Assembly: GCA_002682825.1 (NCBI GenBank)
Contig: NOKP01000002.1
Coordinates: forward strand, 5,004,309 to 5,068,308
Direction of reading: 5' to 3'
DNA: 64,000 bases
DNA from: Neonectria sp. B-13
Lineage: Eukaryota > Ascomycota > Sordariomycetes > Hypocreales > Nectriaceae
The position numbers and the translations under genes were made by a program. Shown here in pieces: positions 34,883 through 48,459 of the stretch. The notes beneath the pieces were generated by a model. It made no database searches and was not told the DNA's origin. It saw nothing but the letters and a program-made list of their open reading frames with translations. Each line of letters starts with the position of its first letter. Position 1 is the stretch's first letter.

Positions 34883-36479
34883 TGGTGCCGATGGATGGTT
34901 TCTGCGAAGAGATATAATAAAGGCCGAAGTTGGTGACTGAAAGAAGAACCAAAGAAGCGGGTTGTTTCTGACAAATCGAGGCCGATGACTCTTTCCGAGA
35001 GCAGTCCGAGAACCAACTCCACCGATGGTTGTCTGCTTTCTCTGAAACTCCCGTAAACTTAGCCTTCTGCCCTCTATAAAACAAGGCAGAAGTCGTCGTA
35101 GCTAGGAAGGCAAAGCTGACGGAGGAGAAAAGGGCGCGCGGTATTCCAGCTACTGAATCAACTGAGATGAGGATGGAGGGAGAAAAACTAGTCTTGGCAC
35201 GAGGTGGGTGGTTTCATTAATTTGCAACCAGCGCCGACTCCTCTTAGTAATTGCCCTCTTTCCGCAGCAGAAGAGTTAGAACACGGCGAGAAAGTGGTCA
35301 GATCAACCCGGGCATCAGGGTCAACTCACATTCGTCAGGCTAGGAACACAGGGTTATGCGTATCCATCGCGTTGGTGCAAGGGACGACTCGGACGAGCGT
35401 GGGAGAAATTTGCTGTGCGGCATATACTTCGTGCTTGGTGGGTAGCCTATCCAGAGAAAGATCCATTATCAGCGTAGTATTTGATTTCCAAGCAGCCAGT
35501 CTGGACTAGGTAGCTCCAGTCATGTGAAGAGCCGTAAAGAAGTGCAGGCAACTATACCGCGAGAGTCTCCTCGTTGGTTCGTGAGGGCAGCGAATCCTTT
35601 GGTGTAAACCTGCATACCTGCTCGCATTCCCGCTTCCCGCTTGCTGCGTCCCGCATGGCGCCACCAATAGTCCAATACACGCTGAGCTCCGAGAGCCCTT
35701 CCGCTGCAAGACTAACCTAGACTAATTAGACTAGTACCTGACTTAAATCTAGCATCACGTCTCACTCGTCTTTGACTCCCATCTGCCAGCCCGGAGATAT
35801 CTACGAAACACCTGTAACATCTCATCCGTGGACAATTCGGTTCGTCGAGCTTGCAAACCGACATATTGACACCGCAAGCGCATCAACACTCACGTCTTCC
35901 AATTAATTAGCCAATCGACTACCCCTGCTGCATGGCCCTTCGTCTAGGCCCAACGCCACTCGTTCCACAACTCAACTACACACGAGCATCTGCCTGCTAA
36001 ACATAATCATCATCGAACCATTCATGTCACCCAGAGCTTCAAGAAGCTGGCATCAATCGTATCAATGGCAATAGTGGATATCTTTCGAATGAATTAACAC
36101 AAAGAAAATAGTTTGCCGATCCGGAGCCCCCCTTTTCAACCCATCTTTGCCCCAAACTATTCCAGCCATCAACCAAAGAGCTGCCCTCGAGATCGCAATG
36201 TAGTGTAGTGTAGTATAGGTAGTAAGTAAGAAGAAACTAGCGCGCGGCTAGGTGAGTTTGAGATACAGCACCCCCTCCATCATCCGCTGTGTAGAAGCTC
36301 CATGCAATGACTCAAGGAAAGATTTTACATTGTATGTACAATATCTGGCATTAATATCCCTTTCCCGTTGGGATCCTTGTCGGCATCCCCCATGGGAGCC
36401 CCAACTCCTCTCGAATCTTCAGTCTTTGGTGCTTGTCGTCAATGATATCGGATAACTTCCCGATATGAATGCCCTCAGT
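34883..36479. other. Intergenic region
   Basis: About 1.6 kb between two minus-strand genes. Promoter and leader of the MFS gene on the left, 3' flank of the sensor-like gene on the right. No gene or clear repeat seen. Confidence 0.35.
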
Positions 36480-38069
36480 TTATCGGTAAGGCTGGGCAGG
36501 CATCTCATACACGTGTTCCGCGGGAGACGACCCCCGGGCACTCGACATTTGGGTACCGTCAATCTCAGCCGCGTCCGACTTGATCCATCTTGCGCCGCCA
36601 CCGTCATTGCCCAGTTCAGCTGCTGTGGTGGTCGTGGTGGCGGGGCTAACCAACTCGCCTCGCGTGGGATGCTCGGGAAGCAGATCTTCTCTGCCAGCAG
36701 TGTTCATGGTGGTCGTACGCGAGTACTGCGTCTCGGGGCTCGCAGGATTATAGGAAGAACCATAGGTATTGGGCTTGGCGTAGCCGGTGCGGCCGTCGCC
36801 CAAAGCGGTGCCACGGTAGCCCTCAGCGGTCGAGTTCTTGGTCGACATGCGGCCAGGGGCAAGCGCCGAGTCCACGCCAGGGGAGGTCTGGGCCATGTGA
36901 GGGGAAGTACCGTTACCACGAACCCCACCAACAGGCACCTCGGAAGAGCCAAACATGTCGTCAATCTCCGACTTGGAAGGCTTGTTGCGCTTCTTGAGGC
37001 AGCACCAGAGGATGATGCCGATGATGCCGAGACCAACAACACCACAACCGGCGCCAATACCCGCCTTGGCACCAGTAGAAAGACCGCTGCTGGAGCTGCT
37101 GGAGCTGGAGCTGCTGTCGTCGCTCGAGTCGGAGCCTCCAGTGCCGGCAGTGCCATAGCTTCCACTGGGCGCGACAGTGGCCGTCTTGACTACGCCAGTG
37201 GTGACTCTGGTAGAGGTGATGACCAGAGTGCTTGTCTTGGTGACCGTGACGCTGGCACCAGCCGCCTCGGTCTCGGTAACAGTCTTGGTGACCTTTGTGG
37301 CCTTGCTGGTCGTAGAAATGACAGTTTGAGTCACAGAGTTAACCACGGTCTTGCCGGCGTCGCTTCCAACCGTGACAGTGACGAGCTTCGTGACGGTGGC
37401 GCGCTTGACCAGGTCGTTGCGTCCGATAAGGAAGTGCCTGAGATCCTGCTGCTCCTCGTCTGAGAGCTCGGGAGTGGCGGTGGGCTCGGCATCGACAATG
37501 GCGAGGCCATTGTTGTCGACGGTGCGAGGGGCGAGGTCGATAGCACGCTTCTCGTTGGCCCAAGTAGTCGACGTCTCGTAGACGGTGCTCGTGGCCGTAT
37601 CACCATCGCTAGTTACAGTCTCGGTCTCGAAGACGGTGGACGTGACGATGATGGTGGACGTGACTGTTCGCTGGACGGTCGTTTTCTGGGTAATTGTATC
37701 GGCGTCGGCGTCGGTGACGGTGACGGTCCTGGTAATGGTGCTATCGGAGTCGCTGCTGCTGTCCTCGCTGGTGGTGGTGGCGTCGGCAGGGACACTTGCG
37801 CTGGTGACGGTATCGTCATCGGGGGTGGTGCTCGTGGCGGTCACTATTTCGACTTCTGTGCTCGAGATAACGGGTTCGACGGAGTCAGAGACAACTTCGG
37901 AGGCAGACTCGACGGTAGATTCGACGACAGAGCTAACATCGACGGCGTCGGTGGCAGTCGCCTGGCGACGGACAAGGTTGAGGGCGTCGTCATCGGCCTG
38001 GCGACGGACGATTAAGGTGCCCTCGGCGCCGAGGAGCAGGCCCAGGAGAGCGAGCCCGCGAACTTGCAT
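36480..38069 (-). CDS. Mid2/Wsc-like single-pass cell-surface protein
   Basis: 529 residues, one exon. A short signal peptide (MQVRGLALLGLLLGAEG) is followed by two RRQ sites (VRRQADDD, VRRQATAT) that look like Kex2-type processing sites. A long Ser/Thr/Val-rich ectodomain follows with TVT/TST repeats (TRTVTVTDADADTITQKTT, TSTIIVTSTVFETETV), then a Ser-run before one membrane segment at about residues 331-358 (AGIGAGCGVVGLGIIGIILW) ending in CCLKKRNK. The cytosolic tail of about 170 residues is Ser/Thr/Tyr/Pro-rich. The layout (signal peptide, O-mannosylated rod, one TM, polar tail) is that of Mid2/Mtl-type wall-stress sensors that feed the cell-integrity MAP kinase path. No WSC cysteine domain is present, so Mid2-like is the better comparison. 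The role is inferred from architecture only. Confidence 0.72.
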   Translation of the reverse strand: MQVRGLALLGLLLGAEGTLIVRRQADDDALNLVRRQATATDAVDVSSVVESTVESASEVVSDSVEPVISSTEVEIVTATSTTPDDDTVTSASVPADATTTSEDSSSDSDSTITRTVTVTDADADTITQKTTVQRTVTSTIIVTSTVFETETVTSDGDTATSTVYETSTTWANEKRAIDLAPRTVDNNGLAIVDAEPTATPELSDEEQQDLRHFLIGRNDLVKRATVTKLVTVTVGSDAGKTVVNSVTQTVISTTSKATKVTKTVTETEAAGASVTVTKTSTLVITSTRVTTGVVKTATVAPSGSYGTAGTGGSDSSDDSSSSSSSSSSGLSTGAKAGIGAGCGVVGLGIIGIILWCCLKKRNKPSKSEIDDMFGSSEVPVGGVRGNGTSPHMAQTSPGVDSALAPGRMSTKNSTAEGYRGTALGDGRTGYAKPNTYGSSYNPASPETQYSRTTTMNTAGREDLLPEHPTRGELVSPATTTTTAAELGNDGGGARWIKSDAAEIDGTQMSSARGSSPAEHVYEMPAQPYR

Positions 38070-41000
38070 CTTCGGAATGGCGATTCTGTATCTGATATCG
38101 GAGATGCTGGGGAGTCGGGGCGAGGAGAAGACTCGAAGGAGGGGATAGGAAAGTATTCAAGCAACTGGTCGGAGAAACGAGTGACGATGAAATGGGAAGG
38201 GGGAGGGAAGGAAAACACGGGGACGTCGGAAGAAGACGTGGGACCGGAGAAAAACAGGGACCGGCGGGGATTGAGGATTGACAGAATGGAAGGTGCAAGG
38301 TGGAAGGTGGAAGGTGCGGGTGCAGCAAACGCGGTGCAGTGTGCCGCGCAGCTCATACACGGACAGAAAAAGAGCAACGCAGGAGCAACCATGGCCGGGT
38401 GTCCACACTGCCAGGTCCAAGTGCAGGGGCCACGACAGCCAAGCGCAGGCTCTGAAGGGGGGGCCGGGCTTGATTTGGCTAAGGTCCAGGAGGGCACGCG
38501 CCGGTGAGAGCTGTTAGGTCGTTAGGCGGCGGCCCCCCGTGGAAGCGGTTGGGGGGGGGAAGTGGCAGTGGCTGTGGCTGCACCGTAGTAGTGGAGTAGC
38601 AGCAATAAACAGACCACGCTAACACGAGGTGGACAGAAATAATCATACTGTGCTGTGTTGTCGAGTTTACACGGTACGTACTACGTGGTACGTCAGATGG
38701 GATTGATGATGGAGAAAAGATCTGTTAGACAAAGTGGAAACAAGAGATTGTAGCCCCAAAAGAAGCGGAAAATGGTGTTGATCGTCATTGTGTCCACCGG
38801 TACGAAGCAATCTAATCCACATCAGAGCGACGGTACCGCCGGCAAGCCAGGCACGTACTACGCAGTAGCCCAGGTACCTCCACAGTTGAATTGCCCCGGT
38901 GGAATACAGCGGGTCGTGCGCAAGCGTCCAACGGTACAACAGACACCAAAGACATGTGCGTCCATACGGGTTAGTATTTGCACAGCACGCACAGCACAGG
39001 GAGAACGCCTGGGGAGAAAAACGAGTCCGGTGGCTGTGCTTGCTACCTTATTAGGGCTTGGCCTCTCACCATTCACCACACCGTCGCAGAGCACAATCAA
39101 ACCAGTCCTCACTGGCGAGGTTGTGATGTGTCACTGCCCGGCTGTCAACGCACGCCGCGCTCACGACATCGCCGACCCCGACCCCTTTTCAGCTTAGCGG
39201 GTGTCTGTGGCGCCGACCCCCCCTAACTCCCGTGATGCGTTGTGGGTGGGAGGATGAGCCGTTATACGAGATTGTTGTTGTACCTCCGTACCTGACCACC
39301 GGATGACGGGAGTGGTGGCGACTGACAGACTTTCTCTCCGCGTCTCTGAATTCTCACGTCCATTTGGAATCCATTGTAAGGGGCAAAAGGGCGACAATCG
39401 AATGGTCTAGAAACCCCTCATACGCAACGACGCTCTCCAACTCTCCGGCGCTGGAATGGTGGAAGTGAGAACGGAAGCACAGTCAGCTTGCCAGACACGT
39501 GAAAAAGAAAATCCAGCTGAAAGTCCGCCACCTCGAGCCGTGGCTCATGGCGCCGAGGCGTTGAGCGGTCGACGAGGCTACTAGATCACAGGGCTGAAGC
39601 TGCATGGCTTTTTCTGTTGTGCCAGCACAGCCATGTTGACGGGCTATCCGCGCATATGCGGAAATTCTCTTTCGAGCGACGATGCACTATTTCCAGACCC
39701 TTTTCCCGTGTTGAAGGAAGGATGCGATTGCTTACTACGTGCGGGATCTGAGGATGCCGGCCAACTTGGGATGTTTAATTTTGGCACCTGGCCCGCCAAG
39801 CAGCCCACCGACCCGGGACCAGTCGCATTGTGCACTTACGCCAATAAAGGGGTTTTGCCCATTTGGGCCAAGTAGTCTCAATCGCATTCCAGGGCCGTCT
39901 CATTCTCGGTACCGATTTCCGTGCCTTTGCTGGGTTGTAGCTCGGGGTCTAGCCTAATCCAATACCATCAGCTCATCTTGATTGAGTCGCGAACCATGGG
40001 CATGGCATTTGTTCTTGCCCGTGATCCGCATTCCAAGAACTGCCACTGTCAGGCACGCACTGTGCATATCGCAGTATGTACAGTACGGGACACAGTACAT
40101 AATACAAGGCCATGTGCTTCATATCGTGCAACCATCCATCAACACCATCCATCCATCTTCACGACTCTCCGTCCTCCAATGACGAATGAAGCCACCCCAA
40201 CTTCTAGCACTATCGAATCCATACCGTCGCTACCAGTGCCACCACACCACCATGCATACAAGCTTCCTTCAGCCCCGCGATCCAACAAGCACTTTCGGCC
40301 CAGCCTGCGTCTTGGTTCGCACGCTCTCTCCCACTCACTCATCCTCGGCCGCAAGTCGGAACTGACGCCGACAAAATACGGCCGAGAGGACTGTCCCGTC
40401 TTATTCCAGCGCCTCGGCGCAGCCCCGAACCAAATAGACCAAGTTGCTTAAAGTCTGACCTGACTATCCTTTTAGCCACGCTCCGCGCCACGGCGGGAGC
40501 TTACCAAGCGGACGGAGACTCCATTGCTTGTGCCAATCTGACTTATCGATCTGCATCGTGGCTGTGGTCAGCGTCGGTTCCTCCTCGCACTGACAAGCAT
40601 TGATTGACCCACCTCTCGCTCTCAAGAACTCACGCAACTCGAGACATCAATCACCAGCTCGTCCACTCATGCCTCCGTCGCCGCTCGCAACGCCTCCTCT
40701 CCGAAACACCGCCGCTCAATCTGACTCACCAAAGTGTGCAGCATCCCATCACCACTTGTTTCAATGTAATCCAGCCCGCTTACCCATCCATTACTGGCCG
40801 CTCCCATGAGCCCACAGGGAAGACAATCACCCCCTTCTCACTTCTCTCTCTTCCCACTCAACGTCAGCCAGGCTATCAGCGACCTGCCACCGCGCTCCCT
40901 TCAAACCCGGCCCGTTTCAGGCCTCCCGTCTGCTCGCTCGTGACGTATGACAATATTTTATGGGACCAATACCCTGTTCTATCTCGGACTCGGCTGCTGC

Positions 41001-41480
41001 CATTGTCCCGGTTGCCTTTGCTACTAAACTGCGCCTCACTCGGTTGTAACAGAATGCAAGACAAATGGTATCGGGTTGATTGGTGTGTGATTTTGTAAAT
41101 CGTCCGTCCAAACAGATTGCTCTAACATCACTGGAAGCAACTATTGTCACTGTGACTCTTTGTAAATTGTTCAAATAAATTGTCCGTGGACCAGGCTTGC
41201 TACAATACATATTAACACACCCCCTTCTACAAATCTCCAACTCCTAGCCTCAAACGACTGTTGTATATCACTTCGCTTTGCTCGCCCATCTCCAAGTACT
41301 CTTCCCAAGACCTTCTTGCCACATCTGCGCCCGGCGCACATATTAAATAGGTTCACAAAGCCTCTAATCGGGGCTATCTAAGGGAAGAATGAAAGAAGCA
41401 ATAGTCGTAGCACGGACTCGTGCCCGTAAAAAGTATCCGCCCAGGTTGCGGGAGGAGAGAAACCGAGTTTTGTCGCGGAT
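38070..41480. other. 3.4-kb intergenic region between the sensor-like gene and noxA
   Basis: No credible gene. It contains the leader and promoter of the sensor-like gene (38070-38550), GTACGTACTACG-type AT/GC alternations at 38670-38695 and 38850-38880, and a pyrimidine-rich stretch at 40100-40700. Short ORFs here lack codon bias. Confidence 0.4.
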
Positions 41481-43335
41481 TTAGAAGTTTTCCTTGCCCC
41501 AGACGAAGGAGAATCTAATACGGCAAGTTAGCACTTTTATCTTTCGCTGCTATGTTCGGATAGGACATTTCAAGACTTACCCAGGCTCAGTGTACTTATT
41601 GCAGTACACGTGCAACGCGCTTCCCAAGCTTTTGGGACCGCAGAAGAAGACGCCCGCCTCCGCGGGGGTGTGCAGTTTCCTGATGCCCCGGAAGATCATA
41701 TCCCAGTTGGGTCGGCCAAAGTTGGTCGGGCTTCGCAGGCCGGTGATTGTGTCCTTATCGGCATTCGCATCGTTGATCATGATGTTGGTCGCGTCGTCGG
41801 CCTTGATCTTGGCCGTCAGGTACGTGTGGATCTCGATTCGGTGGTCCAAGTCCTGGGCTTCAACTGCGAGGAGCAGCGAGCGGAACCACTCGAACGACTC
41901 AAAGTCTCGGCAGATCCAGAAGAAATAGACCTTGGAGAGGCGCGTCTTGGTTTGCGGGTAGTTCATGCGATACCAGATGGACTTGAGAATGGACGCGAAC
42001 GGCGTGACACCAATACCGGCTCCAACGAGAACAGACACTTCATACTTGAAGACGTCTTCGGAGGCGGAACCAAACGGACCATCGACATAGACTCGGGGCA
42101 GAATTCGGTGCAGAGCCGGGTCCACGTCCTTGCTGCTCTCGCTGTTGACGCCGACCACCTTGCTGGCCTCGAGGAGCTTCTTCTTGTCCCACTCACAGCC
42201 CAGCGTGGCGGAAACAGCCTTGGTGAAGTCGCCAACACATCGCATGTGAATCGAGATGTAGTCCTCCTCGGGCGCACTGGTCAGAGTGAAAGGGTGGTAT
42301 TGCCAGATAGACACCGCCGGGCAGCAGAAGAAGATGTACTGGCCAGCCCGCGTCTTTGTGTGCTCTTTCTTCATCTGGATCTCGCAGACATTGCTGGGAT
42401 GCTGGATCACCTTGGTGATGTACGTCTTGTGCCGTCCACGCACCTCACGGGCGATACGCTCGGCAAGGTAGATGCCTCCACTGTACATCCAGTATTGCCA
42501 GAAGACACCAACGGCGGAGGCTCCGAAGCTTGTACAGAACGGGGCCACATCGGGCTGGATCATGCAGAAGGCGCCGTGGATCGACCAGAAGAAGAAGAAG
42601 ACGATGAACATGTGGTGGGTGTACCAGAATCGCTCGTAGTTAGCTCGTCGGGGCTTCTCGACGGACGTGAGAACCATGCACATGAGAGCAATCAGCATGA
42701 CGTATCCTGTCCACCCAGGGCCGGTGACAAAGTTGGCGAGTAGCCATCCGTAAATTCCTAGCTTGTTTTTGATCGCGACCTGCGCGAAGTTATTCCAGTG
42801 GGCAATCGTATGGACCCACGACCAAAACACAATGGACCAAGCAGTGGTGATGTGGAAACTGATGTTCTTGTCGAACTGTATGATTCCGTTGAGTGGCGTC
42901 TGTCGCAAGAGAGAGATGAGGGTTCGGCAGACGGGGAACAGAACAATGGCGACGTCGAGATGGAGGACCAGGGCTGCCGATCTTGCAATGACAAACGTGA
43001 AGCCGAAGTTGTCGCGTGAGGACTGAAGACTTTCCTTCATGGAGTAGTGCACACAGGCAAAGCCGAAAATCATGGCGTGAAGGAGCATAAAGACAAACAC
43101 GAACCTAGAAACGAGCCAATTAGTTAGTTTCCAAGTAGGTTCAATGAATGCATTGGAATGGGCGTCACACGTACACTCTTCGGTAACCCTCGTTGATCAT
43201 CCACCGATCGAGCTTTTCCTTCGATGACAGTTCCACCTGTTTCTCCTGGGTCATCTCACCCGACAGCAGCATCCGAGTGAGAGGCGTCCATCTTGATCGT
43301 TCGGACGGCTTCTCGTAATCGTACTGGTAACTCAT
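41481..43335 (-). CDS. noxA: NADPH oxidase, NoxA/Nox1 type
   Basis: Three exons: 43175-43335, 41581-43104 and 41481-41514 (introns 70 and 66 nt, donors GTACGT and GTAAGT, acceptors TTCTAG and TATTAG). 572 residues, near the roughly 550 usual for NoxA. It transfers electrons from NADPH via FAD and two hemes across the membrane to oxygen, making superoxide for hyphal differentiation, sexual development and, in some species, infection structures. The heme-binding His pairs appear in two helices (HITTAWSIVFWSWVH at about 135; HHMFIVFFFFWSIH at about 216). The FAD motif HPFT lies at about 323 and the NADPH-binding GAGIGVTPF at about 417, with CG-P (FFCGPKSLG) near the end. The last exon supplies the conserved C-terminus FSFVWGKENF. 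There is no EF-hand and no long N-terminal extension, so it is not NoxB or NoxC. It would work with NoxR, Rac and Bem1-type partners, none of which is in this window. Confidence 0.95.
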
Positions 43336-46039
43336 CTTGGCGGAAGAGGGCGAATTCGTCGCTGTCAAGTCTGATCTCTCTTTGGTGGCAGCGCAACGCA
43401 GCCGGGCCCGGTATCGCCCAAAAACTAAACGACACGGTCGTCCTCCTCTGGAAGATGTTGGTAGCTGGTGAATGCGATGCTGGCGACTTGAATCCAACCC
43501 TAATTCCGTGATACGTCGTAATGAGTGTCGAAGAGCTGGTTTCTCTAGCAGAGTGCGGACTCGTGGGGTGGATTCAGAACCTGCTGAATGTGAAGGGTGC
43601 AATGAAGGCGTCCGAGACGGAGAAACAAAGAGATTGAATATTTGACGATGGAAATGAACGGAGCTGTCTAGAGCCTGGAAGATGAGAAGCGTCAGCGCAC
43701 TCAGCACCACTTGAATTGAGGACGGGTCCGAAGGGAAGGAAAAGAGGAATCAAGCATCGCCAGGGGGAGACTTGGTAGACACTTATGAGACGGGACGAAG
43801 GCGGCTTCACTAGGACAGGAGGGTACATCGGGTGATTTTCCAAGACGGAGATCATACCTGCTGCAGACAACCCTTGCCCGGGGTCTTGGGACTTGAGTCT
43901 TGGCAACGCACTTGACTCAGTAATGGGCCGGGTGAAAGTGGGAGAGTGGGAAACCGGAAGGCCGGTCAGGTCGGTAGCAAGCAATCAGAAAGGGACCACA
44001 TGCCCGTGAAAACGGTAAGGCGGGCTAGGGTACGGATATTCAGGACGGCTTCCAGCGGAGAGCCGATGGGAGAACCGAAACGCCCTGGACACCACGCCAT
44101 GTTCAGGGACGCTCCAGGGACGCTCCAGGGACGCTCCAGGGAGCTTCGCAGCGAAGTCGCCACGGCCTGGCCAATCAGGCGTCCGGACTCCGACCTGACT
44201 TGGGCCTGTCGACCTGTCGTTGGGCCTTGGTCGAACCTGGAACAAGAGGCTCAGGGCGGGGTGGCTTCGGAGACGTCTCGAAGCGGGTGTACTAGCTAGC
44301 GCCTAGCGTGTGCTGTAACTTGGTGCTATGGAGTTGCAGCACAAAACTCGTGGTTGTGGTTGTCGAGGGCGGCTGTCTGCATGTCTGCATGAGAAAACAG
44401 GCCAGAGTGCCCGAGTCGCGACCAGATCTACGGCATTTCCAGCGTCGGAGCGGTGGGAAATGGTTCGATTCCGAATCACATCAGCCCTCGAGCGAGTTTG
44501 AGCGCCGCCGGGATAGCATTTCTCCCCGTCGTGATTGGGTCTTTGGTGTCTTGGTCGTTGTTCGTTGTCTCGAGGCCAAGCCCCGTGTTACAGGTTTGCC
44601 GCCGGCTTGGGACTTGGATCCCCGGGCTTGTCGCATTCAGTGCGGGTCCTCTCTCTCTTTAAGTTAGGCCTTGTTCAGGCCCCTTTGGAAACTGCGCTCT
44701 CAACTTTTGCCTGTTTGGTAGGCAGGCATTTGAATGGTTGGATGCTGGCGAATAATGGACGTTGTATACGTGGATGTGTCTCCCTCTGAATTGTTTGGGC
44801 ACGAGACCGTCAGTTCAGCGTTCAGCCCCAGGCTCAAGGCCCTTATTGGGTCACATCCACAGGCTGCCAGACGAACCATTTCAGCCAAGCCGCCAAGCAC
44901 GTATTCCTTGGCGGCCAGTCAACAGCGAGCGCCTCCTTCTCACTCTCCTCTCCTTCATCACCCACATTGGCACTATGCTACTATGAAGGACGCTGTAAAG
45001 CCCGTTTCAAAAGCGTCACTCCGACACCGTAAACTTTCAAGATCTCAACTGCTCATCTCGCTTATCGCCAGCCGGCACTTGGGCATCAAATACCACGGGG
45101 TTCTCCCCAAAACGCAGCCCAGTTTCCAGTTCCCATGTGCTGTTTCGGTTTCGTAGCGCTTGCGACGCATCACGGTGACGTTGACAGGTTTCAATCGCCG
45201 CTGACCAAGTGCCGCCAAGGCCGATGGACCCGAACCTGTGAGAATGCAATGCCGCCCGAGACTTGGAGAGCACACTACAGAGTACTGAGCGCTGGGTACC
45301 TCTGCGGCTAGAGGGATCTTCCCGATGGCGAAGACGATCAACCGAGACAACTGCCAAAACTGCACTTTCCATTTCCCCCCAAATTCGTTTCTGGTTTTTC
45401 TGTCATGAGAGAGATCTACAAATCCCATGGCATCAAGACTCACTAGCACGAAGATCGAACCTCAGGAGGACACGGCACTACGGTTGGGAAAGACAAACCT
45501 TATCATCCGCCGACTGGGCATCCTGCAACAGATACAGATGAACCGCCCGGCAACAGGGCCATGGAGACAACATAAAGGCTCAAATCCGTAGACCGCATAG
45601 TGAGACCCGTTGCGCGCTTGATCACATCGTCACATTTCGCTTCAATCACGTCACATCACGGAATTCAGTAGCTCTTGTAAGTTGCACCCCTCCAGGCTAG
45701 AGACAAATTGTATACGCCGCCTGTTTCTGGATGCTAAAAACACACTGTCAATGCAAACCCAAAACCCAGTCGCATGAAATCCCTTAGTAGCTGTTCTGTC
45801 TGTCTGGTTTGTCCTTCCTCCCCTCAATCGCCGTAAGCCACTCCTCATCGTCGCTCCGTGCCACGCCGGCCACAAGTTCCAGCACTGATTCGGTCATAAC
45901 GCATGTGATACGGCTCATGGCCAAGGGCATTTCGCAACCGCATGTGGAGCAGTTATTTAACTGGTTTCCACGCCGCCTTCATGAACGAGGGAGCCAATCC
46001 ATGCCAGGCTCTAACCGCCGCCGGTCTCATTGCGAACGC
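43336..46039. other. Intergenic region upstream of noxA
   Basis: About 2.7 kb between noxA (promoter here) and the 3' end of the E2 gene, both minus strand. No supported gene; includes an 11-bp tandem repeat at 44104-44142. A B-box-like GGTTCGATTCC at 44462 has no matching stem. Confidence 0.35.
44104..44142. repeat. 11-bp tandem repeat (3.5 copies)
   Basis: CAGGGACGCTC is repeated three times perfectly, then a partial CAGGGA. It lies about 770 bases upstream of the noxA start codon. Confidence 0.85.
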
Positions 46040-47011
<972 letters not shown>

Positions 47012-48459
47012 CTTGTGATGTGTTGCGGGGGTATCTAAGTGGTGTGGTGCGAAGTGTCGCTATCGCGGCTGGGAGGTTGTCAGTGGTTTGCAGGCAGGCG
47101 GCGGGAAGCGTAGGGGAAGAGGAAGAGAAAGAGGAAAAGGAAGGAAGAGGGGGTAGATGAAAGCACGTACTGCACAGAGGGACTTGTTCGAAGGGCGGAA
47201 CAAGTTGGAGATGGGTCGAAGGGTTGTTGTAAGGTTGATGTTTGGGGAGCCGTCGAGGTGTGTTGCGGGAGAGTTGAGTCGAGGCTGAAGTCGGGAGGCG
47301 GGATTTGGGGTGCCGTTCGGCGATGGGGTAGTAGTATGGAGGAAAGAGAGGAGGGTCAACAAAGAGAGGTGAGGGAAGAGTGGCTGTCCTTGCAGCCCGA
47401 AAAGTCAGGTTTTTTAGGCGGCCCCCCTCGTGGCTGACTGGGCCACAGCGCAGCCAAACACCGCCACGGGGCATGGGGCTTTCCAGGTTGTGGCCGAAGG
47501 GGTTGGTAGTACGCGCGCACTAACAGGCAGTGACCGAGTTTCGGCGGTGTGGCTGATGAGAGGCTCGAACTTGTCTCGGCTTGCACGAGTCACTCTCCTC
47601 GCCTCTCGCCTCGCCTCGCCTCTCGTCTTGCCCCGGACAATAGCACCACGTTCTTCGCTTGACTTCGATGGCCTCGCGCCATCGGATGCTTATTTACGAT
47701 GACAGCACGACCGCCTGTGGAACATCGTTCCGCGGTGGCCAGTATCCGGTGGCCAGCAAGCCAGCAAGCCAGCAAGCCAGCAGGCCAGCCAGGGCGTATC
47801 TGGCGGTGGCCTGGGGGTGGTGGTGGTCTGTTTGCGGGCGGGAGTGCAGGTATCCGTGGAGAGAGAGCAGAGAGCGCGCCTCATCGTACAGTTTGCGGTC
47901 ATCTCTCTACGCACATCCGTCTGTTTCCCCTGTGTGTACCTCCTTGACCCTCTCCCCAGTCAGAATCATGGCTGTGAGGCTGAGCAAACACACATCTCGG
48001 CCTGCCGGCAAAGCCTCAGTCAAGTATCCGTGCAACATGCTTTTTGGCCCGGACGGCCTCGCCGGTCCTGTCGCTGGCCCGCACTGGGCGATGAACCACA
48101 GATGCACCCAGATGGGAAAAGACCCTTCCGGCCCGGCGCATGACGTTGGGCGACAGATCCGGCCCGCTTGCTGCGCCATTAGTAGTTGATTACCCACATT
48201 CGCAGGCGGGTTGGATAATCGCTTGGTTGTCTCTCGCTGGCGGGCATGGGTTGGGCTGTCTGGCTGGCCTCATGAGACACTCAGTTTAACGTTGGGTCAG
48301 TGAAGCAATAAGTACGCTTGTTTACTATTCGTATGTTCTTTTCATTTTCCTTTCATGTCGTCTCAAAGACGTGACGCTATTGAATCATCTTGCCGAGCAC
48401 TCCCTCCTGAGAGTCCTGGTCCCTTGCGTTCGTTCCCTTTCCTACCTAGTACCTAGTCT
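47012..48459. other. Intergenic region upstream of the E2 gene
   Basis: About 1.45 kb between the E2 gene and the 3' end of the glutaryl-CoA dehydrogenase gene (both minus). Pyrimidine-rich leader on the minus strand at 47012-47360 and an 8-bp tandem repeat at 47753-47790. No gene seen. Confidence 0.35.
47753..47790. repeat. 8-bp tandem repeat (CCAGCAAG-type)
   Basis: Three perfect copies of CCAGCAAG, one with a single change (CCAGCAGG) and a partial copy. Confidence 0.8.

Noticed and set aside
39921..40451. 176-codon plus-strand ORF between the sensor-like gene and noxA
   Set aside because: Pro/His/Ser-rich low-information sequence in a pyrimidine-rich stretch; no start context or domain.
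41610..42743. Long plus-strand ORF (377 codons) antisense to noxA
   Set aside because: Shadow of the GC-rich third positions of noxA; composition is not protein-like and no domain is visible.
44455..44480. GGTTCGATTCC (B-box-like) on the plus strand
   Set aside because: No T-stem pairing and no A-box or cloverleaf around it.
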